Positions 50,109 to 59,490 of a DNA stretch of 64,000 bases are shown here, piece by piece. The notes beneath the pieces were generated by a model. That model saw only the letters and a program-made list of their open reading frames with translations, was not told where the DNA came from and ran no database searches. The translations under genes were made by a program, and so were the position numbers. Every line of letters starts with the position of its first letter. Position 1 is the first letter of the stretch. Source of the stretch: Gimesia benthica (lineage in GTDB: Bacteria; Planctomycetota; Planctomycetia; Planctomycetales; Planctomycetaceae); assembly GCF_009720525.1 (NCBI RefSeq), contig NZ_CP043930.1:992001-1056000 (forward strand), in the 5' to 3' direction.

Positions 50109-51287
50109 ATGCGATTGTTACAGCGCTATATACTTTTTGAGTTGTTGCGCGTTTTCACATTGATGATCACGGTCTTAACCGTCCTGCTGGTCTTTGTTGG
50201 TGCCTTCCAGCAAGCCACCAGCCAGGGACTGGGTGCGCTGCTGGTGTTGAAAATCCTGCCCTTTATCGTTCCCAGCATGCTCCCCTTTACGATCCCTGCC
50301 ACGCTCCTGCTGACGGTCTGTGTGGTTTACGGTCGCATCTCGGGTGACCAGGAAATCACGGCAGCCAAAGCGGCCGGCATCAATGTACTCTCATTGCTCT
50401 GGCCCTCCTTTATCCTGGGGGGATTTCTGAGCCTGAGTTCGCTGCTGCTCAGTGATCAGATCATTCCCTGGGCGGAAAAGAACATCGAGAATACGATCGC
50501 CACCGAGCTGGAAACGATTTTCCTGGAAAAACTGCGTTCCCAAAACCAGATTCATGATCCCAACAGCGGCATTTCCATCACCGTTATGGGGGTCAGGGAC
50601 AAAACGCTGCTCGTGCCGACGTTTCGTTATTCGCCCCCTGGTAAAAAACCGGTCCACCTGCAGGCGGAAGAAGCGACCCTGGAATTCGACCTCACTCACC
50701 AGCAGGTCATCCTCCACTTGGCAAAAGGACACATTGACTTTCCCGGGAAGCCCCGGTTCTACGTCGAGAAGGATTCATTCCCCTTCCCCCTGCCCAGTCA
50801 GACCTCGACGGCCAAGCCGCGCCATATGAGTGTCCGTTCCATTAAATCAGAACTGGGCGACATTGATAACAAAAAGAGTGACTTCGAATTTCAACGCGAT
50901 ATCGAAGTCGGCATGCTGCTGGCACTCGGCGAATTCGAACGCTTCCAGTCTCCCGAAGTCAATGCGGACCTCCCCCAGAATCAGCATGAGGAAAAACGCA
51001 AGAACAAATTGAAGACCGCTCTTTCCAGCCGTTTTGCTCTCAGCTGCAGCTGTTTCTTCTTCGTTCTGGTCGGCTGCCCCTTTTCGATCGCCCAGGCCCG
51101 CAGACAGTTCCTCACGAGCTTCTTCCTGGTCTTTATGCCGATCCTGCTGTTCTACTACCCCATCGTTCTCTTGATGATGAACCTGTCGAAACTGGGCAAA
51201 ATCGAACCGAGCTGGTCACTCTGGCTGGGCAACGCAGGTCTCTTGATCGTCGCGATCCACATGCTGCGAAAAGTGCTGCGGAACTAA
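50109..51287 (+). CDS. LptF/LptG family lipopolysaccharide-export permease
   Basis: The YjgP/YjgQ type permease that, with LptB, pulls LPS from the inner membrane. It has an N-terminal membrane block (residues 1-115), a periplasmic beta-jellyroll-like region (about 130-260), and a C-terminal membrane block with FFVLVGCPFSIAQARRQF and further helices. Its partner could be encoded elsewhere, so LptF and LptG cannot be told apart here. This fits waaA in supporting an LPS outer membrane. At 392 residues it is of normal size. It converges with the hydrolase gene. Confidence 0.9.
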   Translation: MRLLQRYILFELLRVFTLMITVLTVLLVFVGAFQQATSQGLGALLVLKILPFIVPSMLPFTIPATLLLTVCVVYGRISGDQEITAAKAAGINVLSLLWPSFILGGFLSLSSLLLSDQIIPWAEKNIENTIATELETIFLEKLRSQNQIHDPNSGISITVMGVRDKTLLVPTFRYSPPGKKPVHLQAEEATLEFDLTHQQVILHLAKGHIDFPGKPRFYVEKDSFPFPLPSQTSTAKPRHMSVRSIKSELGDIDNKKSDFEFQRDIEVGMLLALGEFERFQSPEVNADLPQNQHEEKRKNKLKTALSSRFALSCSCFFFVLVGCPFSIAQARRQFLTSFFLVFMPILLFYYPIVLLMMNLSKLGKIEPSWSLWLGNAGLLIVAIHMLRKVLRN

Positions 51288-51334
51288 GAAATCGTCCAGC
51301 AGCATTGATTTCGCAGCTGGTTCAAAAGTCTGAC

Positions 51335-52396
51335 TTACTTCTTTTCCCAGTTCGAGAAAAACGTCGTCAGCCGCTGGGTCTCGCCAAAGATATACAAGGC
51401 AGCGGAAATATGCCCCGCATCCAGCCAGACCAGTTCGGGCTGCTTCCCGATTGATTCCCAGAGCGCCACTGAGGTTGACGGAGGCAGAATCTCATCGTGT
51501 TTGGCAGCCACCATCAGCACATCCCGGTCTTTCAACAGGTGTCCGTAAGTATGCGGATCGACGGGTGACATGATTTTCACGAACGACTCAAACGTGCCCC
51601 CGTGTTCCAGCCACTGCTTGCGGAACAACCGGGCATGCGGATGCGGATTCTCCCAGATTCCCAGCGCCAGATTTCCTCCGCCAAGGTAAATCGCGACTTT
51701 GGAAAACCGCGGCTCCGCTTCTGAGGACAAGGCAGACATGATTCCGCCCAGGCTGATCCCGGTCACTCCCAGACGGTCTGCATCAACTTCTTCCCGACTG
51801 GCCAGCCAGGCTGCGGCACGACGGATATCCAGCACGGCCTGAGTCATTCCTGCAGCGGTATGTTCCGGCACGAATGAAATCATGCGTCTGCCACTGAATT
51901 CGCCGGTCCCCCGACGCTGGGCATAGTAAGGCATCTTAATCGTCAGTGCTGCAATCCCCTGTCGGGCGAGCGCGTTAGCTGACATTTCTGACAGTTCAAA
52001 ACCTCCGCCCAGAATATGCAGACAGACACATGCTGGAAAGGGCCCCTCTCCCTCAGGCTGATAGTAATGCCCGTGGACAGTATTGTTTTCTTTCACCTCT
52101 GTCTTCACAGGTGATGGAAAGCTGACATCATACACTTTGACCGGTCCACTCATCCGTTTGAACTGGCACTGGAAAGGAAACGTATGCGGATCGAGGTGAA
52201 ACCGCTCGGGAACCCGATCTTCTTTACTGGTCGTTTCAAAGCGAACCTCCCCCTGCTCTGGAATGTCCACATACAGAGGTTCCATCGGCTTGGATTCAGC
52301 CTGCACAGCAGGTGAGATCAGGGCCAGGCAGCCCAGAACAGCCCAGAGCATACTCCATGCTCGACGATGCAGTTTTAAGGTTTGTGGAATCGGCAT
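51335..52396 (-). CDS. Secreted alpha/beta hydrolase
   Basis: I chose the ATG at 52396 because a signal peptide follows directly, cut near VQAES, and AGGAAG precedes it. The frame is open further to 52531. The catalytic serine is in GVTGISLGG, with a late Asp and the His in DAGHISA, as in the dienelactone-hydrolase/acetyl-xylan-esterase-type fold. The substrate is unknown; a periplasmic esterase is the safest call. Confidence 0.82.
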   Translation of the reverse strand: MPIPQTLKLHRRAWSMLWAVLGCLALISPAVQAESKPMEPLYVDIPEQGEVRFETTSKEDRVPERFHLDPHTFPFQCQFKRMSGPVKVYDVSFPSPVKTEVKENNTVHGHYYQPEGEGPFPACVCLHILGGGFELSEMSANALARQGIAALTIKMPYYAQRRGTGEFSGRRMISFVPEHTAAGMTQAVLDIRRAAAWLASREEVDADRLGVTGISLGGIMSALSSEAEPRFSKVAIYLGGGNLALGIWENPHPHARLFRKQWLEHGGTFESFVKIMSPVDPHTYGHLLKDRDVLMVAAKHDEILPPSTSVALWESIGKQPELVWLDAGHISAALYIFGETQRLTTFFSNWEKK

Positions 52397-52758
52397 TGTC
52401 AGTCTAACTTCCTGATTTATGACATGAAAATACGGGATAGATTCTCCTCCGTGAGAGTCTCGGGAGGCTGTGCCTATTCTACGCCAAAAGCACGGGAAAC
52501 AGTAGACCGATTCTGCCTCAACCGAGGGCACTTGTCCCGGTCATTGGAAAACGTTTTTTTGTCTGGAGATCGAAAATCAAAGCTCGTCACCAGGCTTGGA
52601 ATTTCACTAAATTATTTAATATCAGCGTTTTCGGGAAAGATAGTAAATTGACTCCCGCACCGCTGCTGATAATAATAAGAGTAGATTGGAAAGAAATTCT
52701 TAAAAAGAGTTCATCTTTCCGACAGGATTTGACGTAGTAATTACGTACTCCTGCTTAC

Positions 52759-53112
52759 GGGGGCGATCGGATTCGACTGGTTCGCCGTATGTTAGGGTGG
52801 CGTGCCGTGGTTGATCAGTTGGCCACGTTAAAAGCTGATCACAACATAATTGCAAACAAGCAATTTTCAATGGCTGCTTAATTTAGCAACCCCGGCTTAG
52901 GAATCCCTGTCTGAGGAGTCCGAAGGCTGGTCACAAAATCAGACTGGCATCAGATCAATGTCCGCTCCGTCTGATGCGAGATTCGTGGTGGACTGGTTTC
53001 CGAAAGGCTTTGTTTGTTGTGCCCGAAGAAACGAGACTCAAACGATAAAATACGCACGTAGAGGCTTTAGCTGAGGGTTCACAGGACGCGGGTTCAATTC
53101 CCGCCGCCTCCA
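52759..53112 (+). ncRNA. ssrA: Transfer-messenger RNA (tmRNA)
   Basis: The 5' end GGGGGCG at 52759-52765 pairs with CGCCTCC at 53105-53111 to make the acceptor stem. A T-arm with GCGGG and CCCGC around TTCAATT precedes it. The tag reading frame runs 52834-52881 and encodes ADHNIIANKQFSMAA followed by TAA, so the tag ends in MAA rather than the common LAA. The CCA end is not encoded. It rescues stalled ribosomes together with SmpB. The 3' end is the insertion point of the island. Confidence 0.95.
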
Positions 53113-53116
53113 ATTT

Positions 53117-53151
53117 GGCCAATTTGCGAGAAATCGCAAGTTGGCCTTTTT
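53117..53151 (+). terminator. Terminator of ssrA
   Basis: GGCCAATTTGCGA at 53117-53129 pairs with TCGCAAGTTGGCC at 53134-53146 (one T-G pair) around a short GAAA loop, followed by five T. Confidence 0.9.
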
Positions 53152-53202
53152 CATTGATTTACGGCTAATCCCTTGATTTTCAAAGCTTTCCAGCGTTAAA
53201 TA

Positions 53203-53246
53203 GGTCCAATTAGAGGTCCAATTAAGCGGTTTCCTGGGTCCAATTA
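53203..53246. repeat. Three direct copies of GGTCCAATTA near the island's left end
   Basis: Copies at 53203-53212, 53215-53224 and 53237-53246, between the ssrA terminator and the integrase. They may be arm-type binding sites for the integrase. Confidence 0.6.
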
Positions 53247-53253
53247 GACGTTA

Positions 53254-55133
53254 GTGGATAGAGCTTCGGAGGTCGAAATCAGCCAGCCCAACGGAAAGAT
53301 CACGCGGCGGCACAGCCGTCAGAAATCGGGCCGAAACGGCGAAACCAAGGGGGAACGTTTTTTCCTTCAAGGTAAGCGGTGGCGGTTTCCCCGCGGTCTT
53401 ACCCATCAGGAAGTGCAAACGCGTATTTCGCGGCTTCGGGAGCTATGGAATGACCATGAGCGATTCCAACACGCTCAAGTCTTCATCACCCCAGGAATCG
53501 TGGAAACTCTCCCAGAATTTGCCCTGGAGGATGAAGCGAAGCGTTTCCGGAAATGGCAACTGACTGCAGAAACCTCTGTCAGCGACTCCGAACAGGGGTT
53601 ATCGTCTCACGGGTGGCCACCTTTCGGCAGCAGCGGGCGAAACGGCGGTGTAACTACGGGGGGAGCTGAAGCTGAATGGTCCCCCTGGCCTTATGGATTG
53701 CCGAGCAAATTAAAAAGGGCGTTCAACCCGTCCCACTACCGCCATTGCCCGAACTGCTGAAATCCATCTATCAGGAAGACCGCATTGATTACCGCTTTGG
53801 ACATATCGCCCAGCTGTTTTCGGGGCCTCCTGAGTCGCACCCACCAACGACTGGTGATTTACGCTGGCAGGATGCGTTCAAGCTGCTGAACCGACTGACG
53901 GAAGCCTATCCATCCGTGCCATGGACCATGTCGCAGCGTCAAGTTGAAGAAACGGCCCAGTTCCATGAACAGACAGCCAGAGAGGCAATCGCGACAACAG
54001 CAAAGGTCCGTTCACAGAAGTCCCCCGAAACGAAGATCCCGCTTATTTCAGGAACCTTTCATCAGGCCCTCAAAGAATACTCCAAGTATAGAAAAGCACA
54101 CTTTACCAAAGCTGGTGAGTTTGACGGTAGCGGCCACTACATGCTCGGTATGATTGAGAACTTTCAGAAACGACAACCTAACTTGCCCCTGGCAATACTG
54201 GACTTTACGCATTGCCAGGAAATTTATGACTTCTGGAGAAATCGTCCGCTGAACCTGAGAACAAACAAACCACTTTCCAAAAAGCACTGCTCCAGTCACA
54301 TCGGTGAACTCAAGAGATTCTTTATCTGGCTCCACACCTCAGACAAGTTTGCCTGGCGTCGACCTGAAGATTTTGACCTGATCGAGACCAAGGTCCAAAA
54401 ATTGCCCTCAGACCGACGGTCAATCCATGATATCGAAATTAAGACATTCAGCGTCGATCACCTTAAACTTTTATATAAGCACGCTCTGCCTGCACAGCGA
54501 CTCAAGATAGTATGGTGCCTCAACTGTGCCCATGGTGCGGCAGAAATTGGACGGGTCGAATGGGAAGACTTGTTTCTGAATCAGCCCCATCCATGGACAA
54601 ATGAAGGCCTTAAGATCACCAGCGACAATAATGATTCCTGGTGCGGACTGTTGCGGCCAAAGACAGACGTAGTCGGCTGGTGGTGGTTGTGGCCAGAGAC
54701 AGTTCAATTGATTCAGTGGTGGAAATCAGATCTTCAGCGACGAATTAAACGGGATCTTAAGTCGTCCGAACGAATCATGCTTACGGACAAAGGAGCAAAT
54801 CTGTATCGCGATTCATCCCGAAATGCCCAGTCATCATTTTCAAATGAATGGAGCCGCCTGCGGACACGCGTTGCTAAGGCGGAAGGTAAGGACGCGATAC
54901 CAAAACTTCCCTTTGGTACCCTTCGGGATCAGTTCAGCAACTGGCTCGGCAGTGACCAGAACCGGGCCGTGATCGCCAGCGTCGCATTGGCACATGGAAT
55001 CCCACACAAGGGCGACAAGCTGCTTTATAAGCACTACTCGAATCGCCCCTGGGCCCATCTCTTCGAAGCCCAAAAAGAATATCGTCAGGCTCTTCAGCCG
55101 ATGTTCGACGAAGTCACTACGCCAGCTACCTGA
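53254..55133 (+). pseudogene. Tyrosine recombinase (island integrase), split by a -1 frameshift
   Basis: The N-terminal part starts at a GTG at 53254 and contains the GERFFLQGKRWRFPRG and EVQTRISRLRELWNDHERF stretches seen in planctomycete integrases. It ends in frame at about 53685. The rest is in the -1 frame from 53676 and matches the integrase core: the helical N-domain, NCAHGAAEIGRVEWEDL (the usual arginine is not obvious) and LAHGIPHKGDKLLYKHY near the tyrosine. The switch lies at a run of five C at 53681-53685, where one added C or a -1 slip restores the frame. It may be a pseudogene, a programmed frameshift, or a base error. Confidence 0.75.
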
Positions 55134-55488
55134 CAGTCACTTCAGCAAGTAATTCGAGCTAACCTGGGGCAATCGGTGAATTCTCTCTCCTTTTGCTTCC
55201 TTTCAAGAGAATAATAATGGAACTTTGTCCCACTGAGCTCTAACTTCGAATGGAACATTTACGGTTCATCCCGACGGTAACATGAAGCCGTGGATTCCCA
55301 ATCCCGGACCAAGCCCGCCTCCCGAAGAAAATGGCAATACTCTTAAAAATTACGCATGCCCCCTGCTCTTTAACATGGTCAAATAACTGCAGACCTACCC
55401 GGGGACTTGTGATTGATATCTCGGTGTTCGGCTGGTTCAGTTAAACCCAAGACCATTGAGATTAAGTGACGTACAGAGAATAAAACCA
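55134..55488. other. Region between the integrase and the reverse transcriptase
   Basis: About 355 bases with no supported gene. It should carry what lies downstream of both convergent genes. A hairpin is at 55261-55291 (see the next entry). I looked for group II intron domain V and did not find it. Confidence 0.45.
55261..55291. other. Hairpin downstream of the reverse transcriptase
   Basis: ACGGTTCAT at 55261-55269 pairs with ATGAAGCCGT at 55282-55291 apart from one bulged base, with a 12-base loop. No T-run follows on either strand. It has a faint look of a group II domain V (AGCCGT ... ACGGTT) but the loop is not GAAA and the match is too weak to call. Confidence 0.4.
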
Positions 55489-56811
55489 CTATGTTGCAAC
55501 TTTAGCAACCTCCTGACTTTGCATCCACTCAGCTACATCCTTCTCAGCACGCTTCCCGAACTCCTGACCTCGCGACCATGCTTCATGGGCTTCTTCTGCA
55601 GTCAGAGGTGCCATATTAAGCCCAACGTGGGCGGCAAGCTGGCGAATCTGATCGGCCACAGCCGGAATAGCGGCTTCGTTGATGGCCATGGATTTCTGGA
55701 CCAGCCACTGGCAGCCTGATTGAGACACATCATGTTCCAGTCTGAGTTTGTTCTTTTTCAGTCTGGCCCTGATCTCCAGCAGAGAAGCTTGTAACTTGTC
55801 CCAGGCCGAATGCCCCAGTACTGCGTTCAGGTCGCTGTTATTGAGCTTGAGATTGAAGCCGAGCCATAGTACGTGATCATTGCTGGTGAGGTCATAGATG
55901 GCGTCATGCTGACTTTCTTTGACCTGAAGCCCAGCAGATTGAAGGCGTTGGCAGATGGCCCCGTACGCGTTGACAGCGTCTTGTTTCGTGTCGGCGAAAA
56001 CAGCGATGTCATCAGCATAGCGGACAAGAGTCGTGCCAGGGAATTGTTCGTTCCACCAGCGATCAAAGTAGTGATCGAGATAGACATTTAAACACAATGG
56101 CGACAGGCTTAGTCCTTGTGGAATCCCCCGCTTCCGTTTTCGGTCCAGAAGTTCTTCGATCAACCCTATGACAGGGGACTGGTGGAGACGTGATCGCAGG
56201 ATCTTAAGCAGTCGAGCCTTGGGAACTGATCCGAATGCGTCCTTGACGTCGCAGACGACCATATGGTGCTTCCCCTGATCCACCAATAATTTCGCCGCGG
56301 CGATGCCGTGAGCCAGTGATCGACTGGGACGAAAGCCGATGCTCAGGTCATAGAAATTCGGATCCAGCATCGGTGTAAGCAGCGTGCATAGGTTTCGGGA
56401 AAGGATGCGGCTCGAATCGTCGGGAATCTCGATAGTGCGGAAACCCTCTTTGCCAATTTTGGGAATCTTAGCCTTGCGGTATTTCCCCCGTCGAAAGCTA
56501 CCACTGAGAACTTCTTTCTGCAAATTACGCAGTTGATCCCAGGGAAACCAGTTTGGATCAGCTAATTCTGCAATATCGCCGAGCATTTCATACCGACCAA
56601 TTTTATTGATCGCAACGGCCAGCAGCCTGGGATTAGCAGCAGCCTTTAGCAGGCACTGGCAGTGTTCATGCATTCGTTTTTTCGCGGTGCGAGCCCACTG
56701 GTTGAGGTCTTCGTGGTACGACTTGATGGGGTCAACGAATTCGGATCGGTTACCGAGATAATCTCGTTGAAGGTAATTGTGGCGTAGTCTGGAAACGGAT
56801 TGATAGGGCAT
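55489..56811 (-). CDS. Stand-alone reverse transcriptase, group II-like
   Basis: A 440-residue reverse transcriptase. It has the motif chain of the group II-like enzymes: GFRTIEIPD, IGFRPSRSLAHGI, VVCDVKDAF (Asp188), RGIPQGLSLSPLCLNV (228-243), and the active-site RYADD with Asp267 and Asp268. The QG...SP motif argues against the SQ motif of diversity-generating retroelements. No HNH endonuclease and no maturase-like zinc end are seen, and no intron RNA is found around it. The N-terminal 100 residues are helical and unlike known partners. It may belong to the unassigned group II-like (G2L) or defence RT groups; the function is unknown. Confidence 0.9.
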   Translation of the reverse strand: MPYQSVSRLRHNYLQRDYLGNRSEFVDPIKSYHEDLNQWARTAKKRMHEHCQCLLKAAANPRLLAVAINKIGRYEMLGDIAELADPNWFPWDQLRNLQKEVLSGSFRRGKYRKAKIPKIGKEGFRTIEIPDDSSRILSRNLCTLLTPMLDPNFYDLSIGFRPSRSLAHGIAAAKLLVDQGKHHMVVCDVKDAFGSVPKARLLKILRSRLHQSPVIGLIEELLDRKRKRGIPQGLSLSPLCLNVYLDHYFDRWWNEQFPGTTLVRYADDIAVFADTKQDAVNAYGAICQRLQSAGLQVKESQHDAIYDLTSNDHVLWLGFNLKLNNSDLNAVLGHSAWDKLQASLLEIRARLKKNKLRLEHDVSQSGCQWLVQKSMAINEAAIPAVADQIRQLAAHVGLNMAPLTAEEAHEAWSRGQEFGKRAEKDVAEWMQSQEVAKVAT

Positions 56812-56846
56812 GTGTTGGGCCTTTCATGGAATGAATGAATTAAGAA

Positions 56847-56935
56847 CCGGGGCGGAGCAAGTCTACCCAGCCCCGGCTGAAAAAATGAGGTTACGGCGGT
56901 AGCCGAACTTATTAAGAAAGCGAGCCTTGGCCCGC
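56847..56935 (-). ncRNA. Candidate structured RNA upstream of the reverse transcriptase
   Basis: Three consecutive stem-loops read on the minus strand. Outer arms: GCGGGCC with GGCTCGC (56929-56935/56920-56926), GTTCGGC with GCCGTAAC around TACC (56890-56908), and CCGGGGC with GCCCCGG (56870-56876/56847-56853, 16-base loop). Retrons, and some other defence RTs, carry such a structured RNA just before the RT gene. No a1/a2 pair typical of retrons was found. Confidence 0.35.
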
Positions 56936-57440
56936 CTTCCTGTCTTCAGCTTCCCCTCGACCGGCCTAAACATGCCCAAAATAGTTAAGAGTAGGGATCA
57001 ACACATGGTCTAGAGAAAATGACCGGAAACAGATCCTGGTAGTTTTCATTCATTGGCTATGCGGATCGAGAGTAGATGGAGTCACCTGTGGTGTAATATT
57101 GTTGTTTTATCTTTTCCCTCTCCATCCAGGGAATGAATTGTCCTCCTTCTGTTAGGGTTAAAGTGGTTCCGGGATCAACAGATATTGCCTTTGTTCTTTC
57201 CTGCATCCCCTGTTCAGAAACTGTATTTCTCTTGTGGAACCGAATTCTCGAAAGAGAGCTCGGTGCCCGAGAAATTGTTCGAGTTGGGATGCTGATTTAT
57301 TCCTCGGTAGTCGTGTACTCCCGATGCGGATCTTGTGGATCGGCTTGAATAGGTCAGTGGGAAGGAATTAGGCAGAACTGGAAACATTCGTTTTCATTTC
57401 GCTTCATTGGGGCTCATTTGTTTTCGTGATCTTCTCAATT

Positions 57441-57458
57441 TAAATTCCGGATTTTAAA
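57441..57458. repeat. Left copy of an 18-bp inverted repeat
   Basis: TAAATTCCGGATTTTAAA here is the exact reverse complement of 59773-59790. It lies 16 bases beyond the stop of the RHH gene. Confidence 0.7.
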
Positions 57459-57474
57459 TTGATTCAAAATGATC

Positions 57475-57711
57475 TTACTTCTTTGGTGATTTCTTTCGTG
57501 TCATTTCGCGTTGGTAGAATCGCATTGTATCTTGTTCGGCCCGGTTCATGATCGCATCGTGCATAAAGTCGCTGATGGACATTTCACATTCGGCTGCTGC
57601 CATCTTGATGAGCTTGCGTTCTTTTGCTGACAGTTTGACTTTCAGGTAGACTTCTTTCTCGTTCTCCTGAGTGGTTGCACTTTTCTTCTTTGCCATTGGA
57701 TTCTCATTCAT
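57475..57711 (-). CDS. Ribbon-helix-helix protein
   Basis: A 78-residue basic protein. Residues about 23-60 fit a ribbon-helix-helix fold (VYLKVKLSAKERKLIKMAA, then MSISDFMHDAIMNRAEQ). It is probably a DNA-binding antitoxin, plasmid-type mobilisation accessory or repressor of this island. An inner ATG five codons downstream is also possible. It is divergent from the primase-like gene, so it may regulate the shared promoter region. No toxin gene is adjacent that I recognise. Confidence 0.7.
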   Translation of the reverse strand: MNENPMAKKKSATTQENEKEVYLKVKLSAKERKLIKMAAAECEMSISDFMHDAIMNRAEQDTMRFYQREMTRKKSPKK

Positions 57712-57874
57712 ATATCATTGTTTGTCATGCGGCCAGAACACCCATATGGGGTGTGTTGACCAATTCGTTTTTCATGATACAATTTCAACCTGAGCAGTCA
57801 ACGGCAAAATCACCAGTTCCGTTAGGAAGGCCCAACGAGTGGGCTCACGCACCACTTGTTTCAGGGTTTTCAAT

Positions 57875-58582
57875 ATGACCAGACCTGAGAGCGAATACGA
57901 TTCGCATGCTTCTCACAATAATGGGCCTGCAAGCCAAACCGAAAGGAAGGATAACCGCCTCAACTACAGTGCAAGAAAATTTCTGCAATTTGTTCATGCC
58001 CCTGGGAGCATTATCCAGGTTTTCGTCAAGGAGGTGGACTTCCTACCTAACGGAAACCTCATCGGTTTCTATGACTTGGATCACCTGAATGAGCTTGCGG
58101 AGGATGTGAAGCAACATTCAGGCCAAGCCACTGCAATCTTCTACAGCTTGAACCCAGTCACACCATCTTGCCATAACCGGGCGAAGAACTGCCTGAAACC
58201 AGGCTCAGATACTCAACCAGCAAAGAAATCAGACATTCAGTGTCGACATTTAATGCTGATCGACATTGACCCTGTACGCGATTCAGACTGTTCGGCGACG
58301 GATGTTGAGAAAGAAGTTGCCTACTGGGTCGGGCGGATTGTGTCGCGTGATCTGAGAAAGGCGGGCTGGTCCAGACCGGTTGCGGTCGATTCGGGTATCG
58401 GTAACCAGATCCTGATATTGTGTGGCCTGAATTTACAGAATGCAGTCATTACAGAATCCATGGCCTGCTCTCATAAGGCTGCGAAGACTGGTAGCCCTGG
58501 CTGTGGCTTTTCCGGAAGGATGGTAACGCATTTACGCCGGAACAGATTGAAGTTCCCCAGCAGGTTCCAACAACAAGTATAA
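57875..58582 (+). pseudogene. Truncated primase-like (AEP) gene
   Basis: The sequence has the N-terminal motifs of the archaeo-eukaryotic-type primase family found on many islands: AIFYSLNPVTPSCHNRAKN, DIQCRHLMLIDIDPVRD (the DxD metal motif) and VAVDSGIGNQILILCGLNL. After the last of these the family pattern is lost and the frame runs on with unrelated residues to a stop at 58582. Normal members are far longer. The gene ends two bases before the Mrr gene, so a deletion or insertion at the junction is likely. A GTG at 57839 could also start it. Confidence 0.7.
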
Positions 58583-58584
58583 TT

Positions 58585-59490
58585 TCAATCTTCAATAAAA
58601 TAATCGGAATCAATCCGCTTAATGAAATATGACTGAGCTGTACTCACACCGACATTGAAGTCAATCATAAGCTGAGCGAGACGGTTGCCATCTATCAACA
58701 CAACTTTGGGATCAATTGTCTCAACATATTGATGAGCATCACGGGAGAACGTGCTGGTCGTCAGAAACACGCCTTTCCTGGCCCGTTTACCATGTAAGGC
58801 ACCTACAAACTTCTGAATCTCGGGTCTTCCGACCTGGTTTTCCCATCTTTTGGCCTGCAGATAGACAATATCCAGTCCGAGTTGATCTTCATTTATTACA
58901 CCATCAATACCTTCATCGGCACCGGCAACGGTTAATGAACCTGCGGTATCCTGAGAGCCTCCGTACCCCATGGCAAGCATCAGATCCAGCACAAGCTTTT
59001 CAAAAAAGACCGGAGTCATTCGTTTCACTTGGTAAATTAAATCTGCTGCCAAATCTTCACGTATTTGCTTGTATGCAGTCTGTAATGCTTCTTCTGGTGT
59101 CTCTATCTCAGTCTTCTTCTCGACTGTGGTCTCATCATCATTTTTATCACGTGACTTAAAGTCTCTAAACTCATCAAATTGGAGTAAGAATGATTGATCA
59201 ATTCGATCTACTGAGGAATTTAATACTTCACGACCACGGTCTGTTATTGTGAATTGACCTCGAGTGACCGTTTCCAATAATCCAGCACGCTCCATATAGG
59301 TCTTGGCCCAAGCGACACGGTTATGGAAAACAGTTTGCTGTCCGCTCGGCAACAACTTATGTCGCTCTTCATCAGAGAGCTCAAGATAATCCGCCAAGGT
59401 ATCTTTCAATATGCGAACTGTATGAATTTTTCCATCAGAAATATGTTTTAAAAGCGGTAGCATAATGGTTTGAAAGTCGGGGATTGTCAC
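58585..59490 (-). CDS. Mrr-type restriction endonuclease
   Basis: The N-terminal 90 residues fit the winged-helix Mrr_N domain. The C-terminal part (about 150-275) has the Mrr catalytic core: MGYGGSQDTAG, GADEGIDGVI (Asp), then LDIVYLQAKRW, the D-x(n)-QxK site. These type IV-like enzymes cut methylated DNA and act in phage defence. The length of 301 is normal. The coding sequence is AT-richer than the core genes. It converges with the truncated primase with a 2-base gap. Confidence 0.92.
   Translation of the reverse strand: MTIPDFQTIMLPLLKHISDGKIHTVRILKDTLADYLELSDEERHKLLPSGQQTVFHNRVAWAKTYMERAGLLETVTRGQFTITDRGREVLNSSVDRIDQSFLLQFDEFRDFKSRDKNDDETTVEKKTEIETPEEALQTAYKQIREDLAADLIYQVKRMTPVFFEKLVLDLMLAMGYGGSQDTAGSLTVAGADEGIDGVINEDQLGLDIVYLQAKRWENQVGRPEIQKFVGALHGKRARKGVFLTTSTFSRDAHQYVETIDPKVVLIDGNRLAQLMIDFNVGVSTAQSYFIKRIDSDYFIED

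Larger units (their letters stand above)
56812..57474. other. Structured gene-free region upstream of the reverse transcriptase
   Basis: About 660 bases without a supported gene. Three hairpins stand next to each other in the reverse transcriptase leader, at 56847-56876, 56890-56908 and 56920-56935. A 36-codon basic frame (minus, 56863-56973: MFRPVEGKLK to the FGYRRN part) lies across them. A plus-strand 71-codon frame at 57133-57348 has no pattern I trust. Confidence 0.5.

Noticed and set aside
55134-55488. Group II intron domain V and VI downstream of the reverse transcriptase
   Set aside because: No GAGCCGT...GAAA...ACGGTTC type element is present. The hairpin at 55261-55291 has a wrong loop and orientation, so I do not call the gene an intron-encoded protein.
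55489-57000. Diversity-generating retroelement
   Set aside because: The RT has QG...SP in place of the SQ motif, and no template/variable repeat pair or lectin-like target gene was found in the window.
57133-57348. Plus-strand 71-codon ORF upstream of the RHH gene
   Set aside because: No conserved pattern and no ribosome site; not supported.
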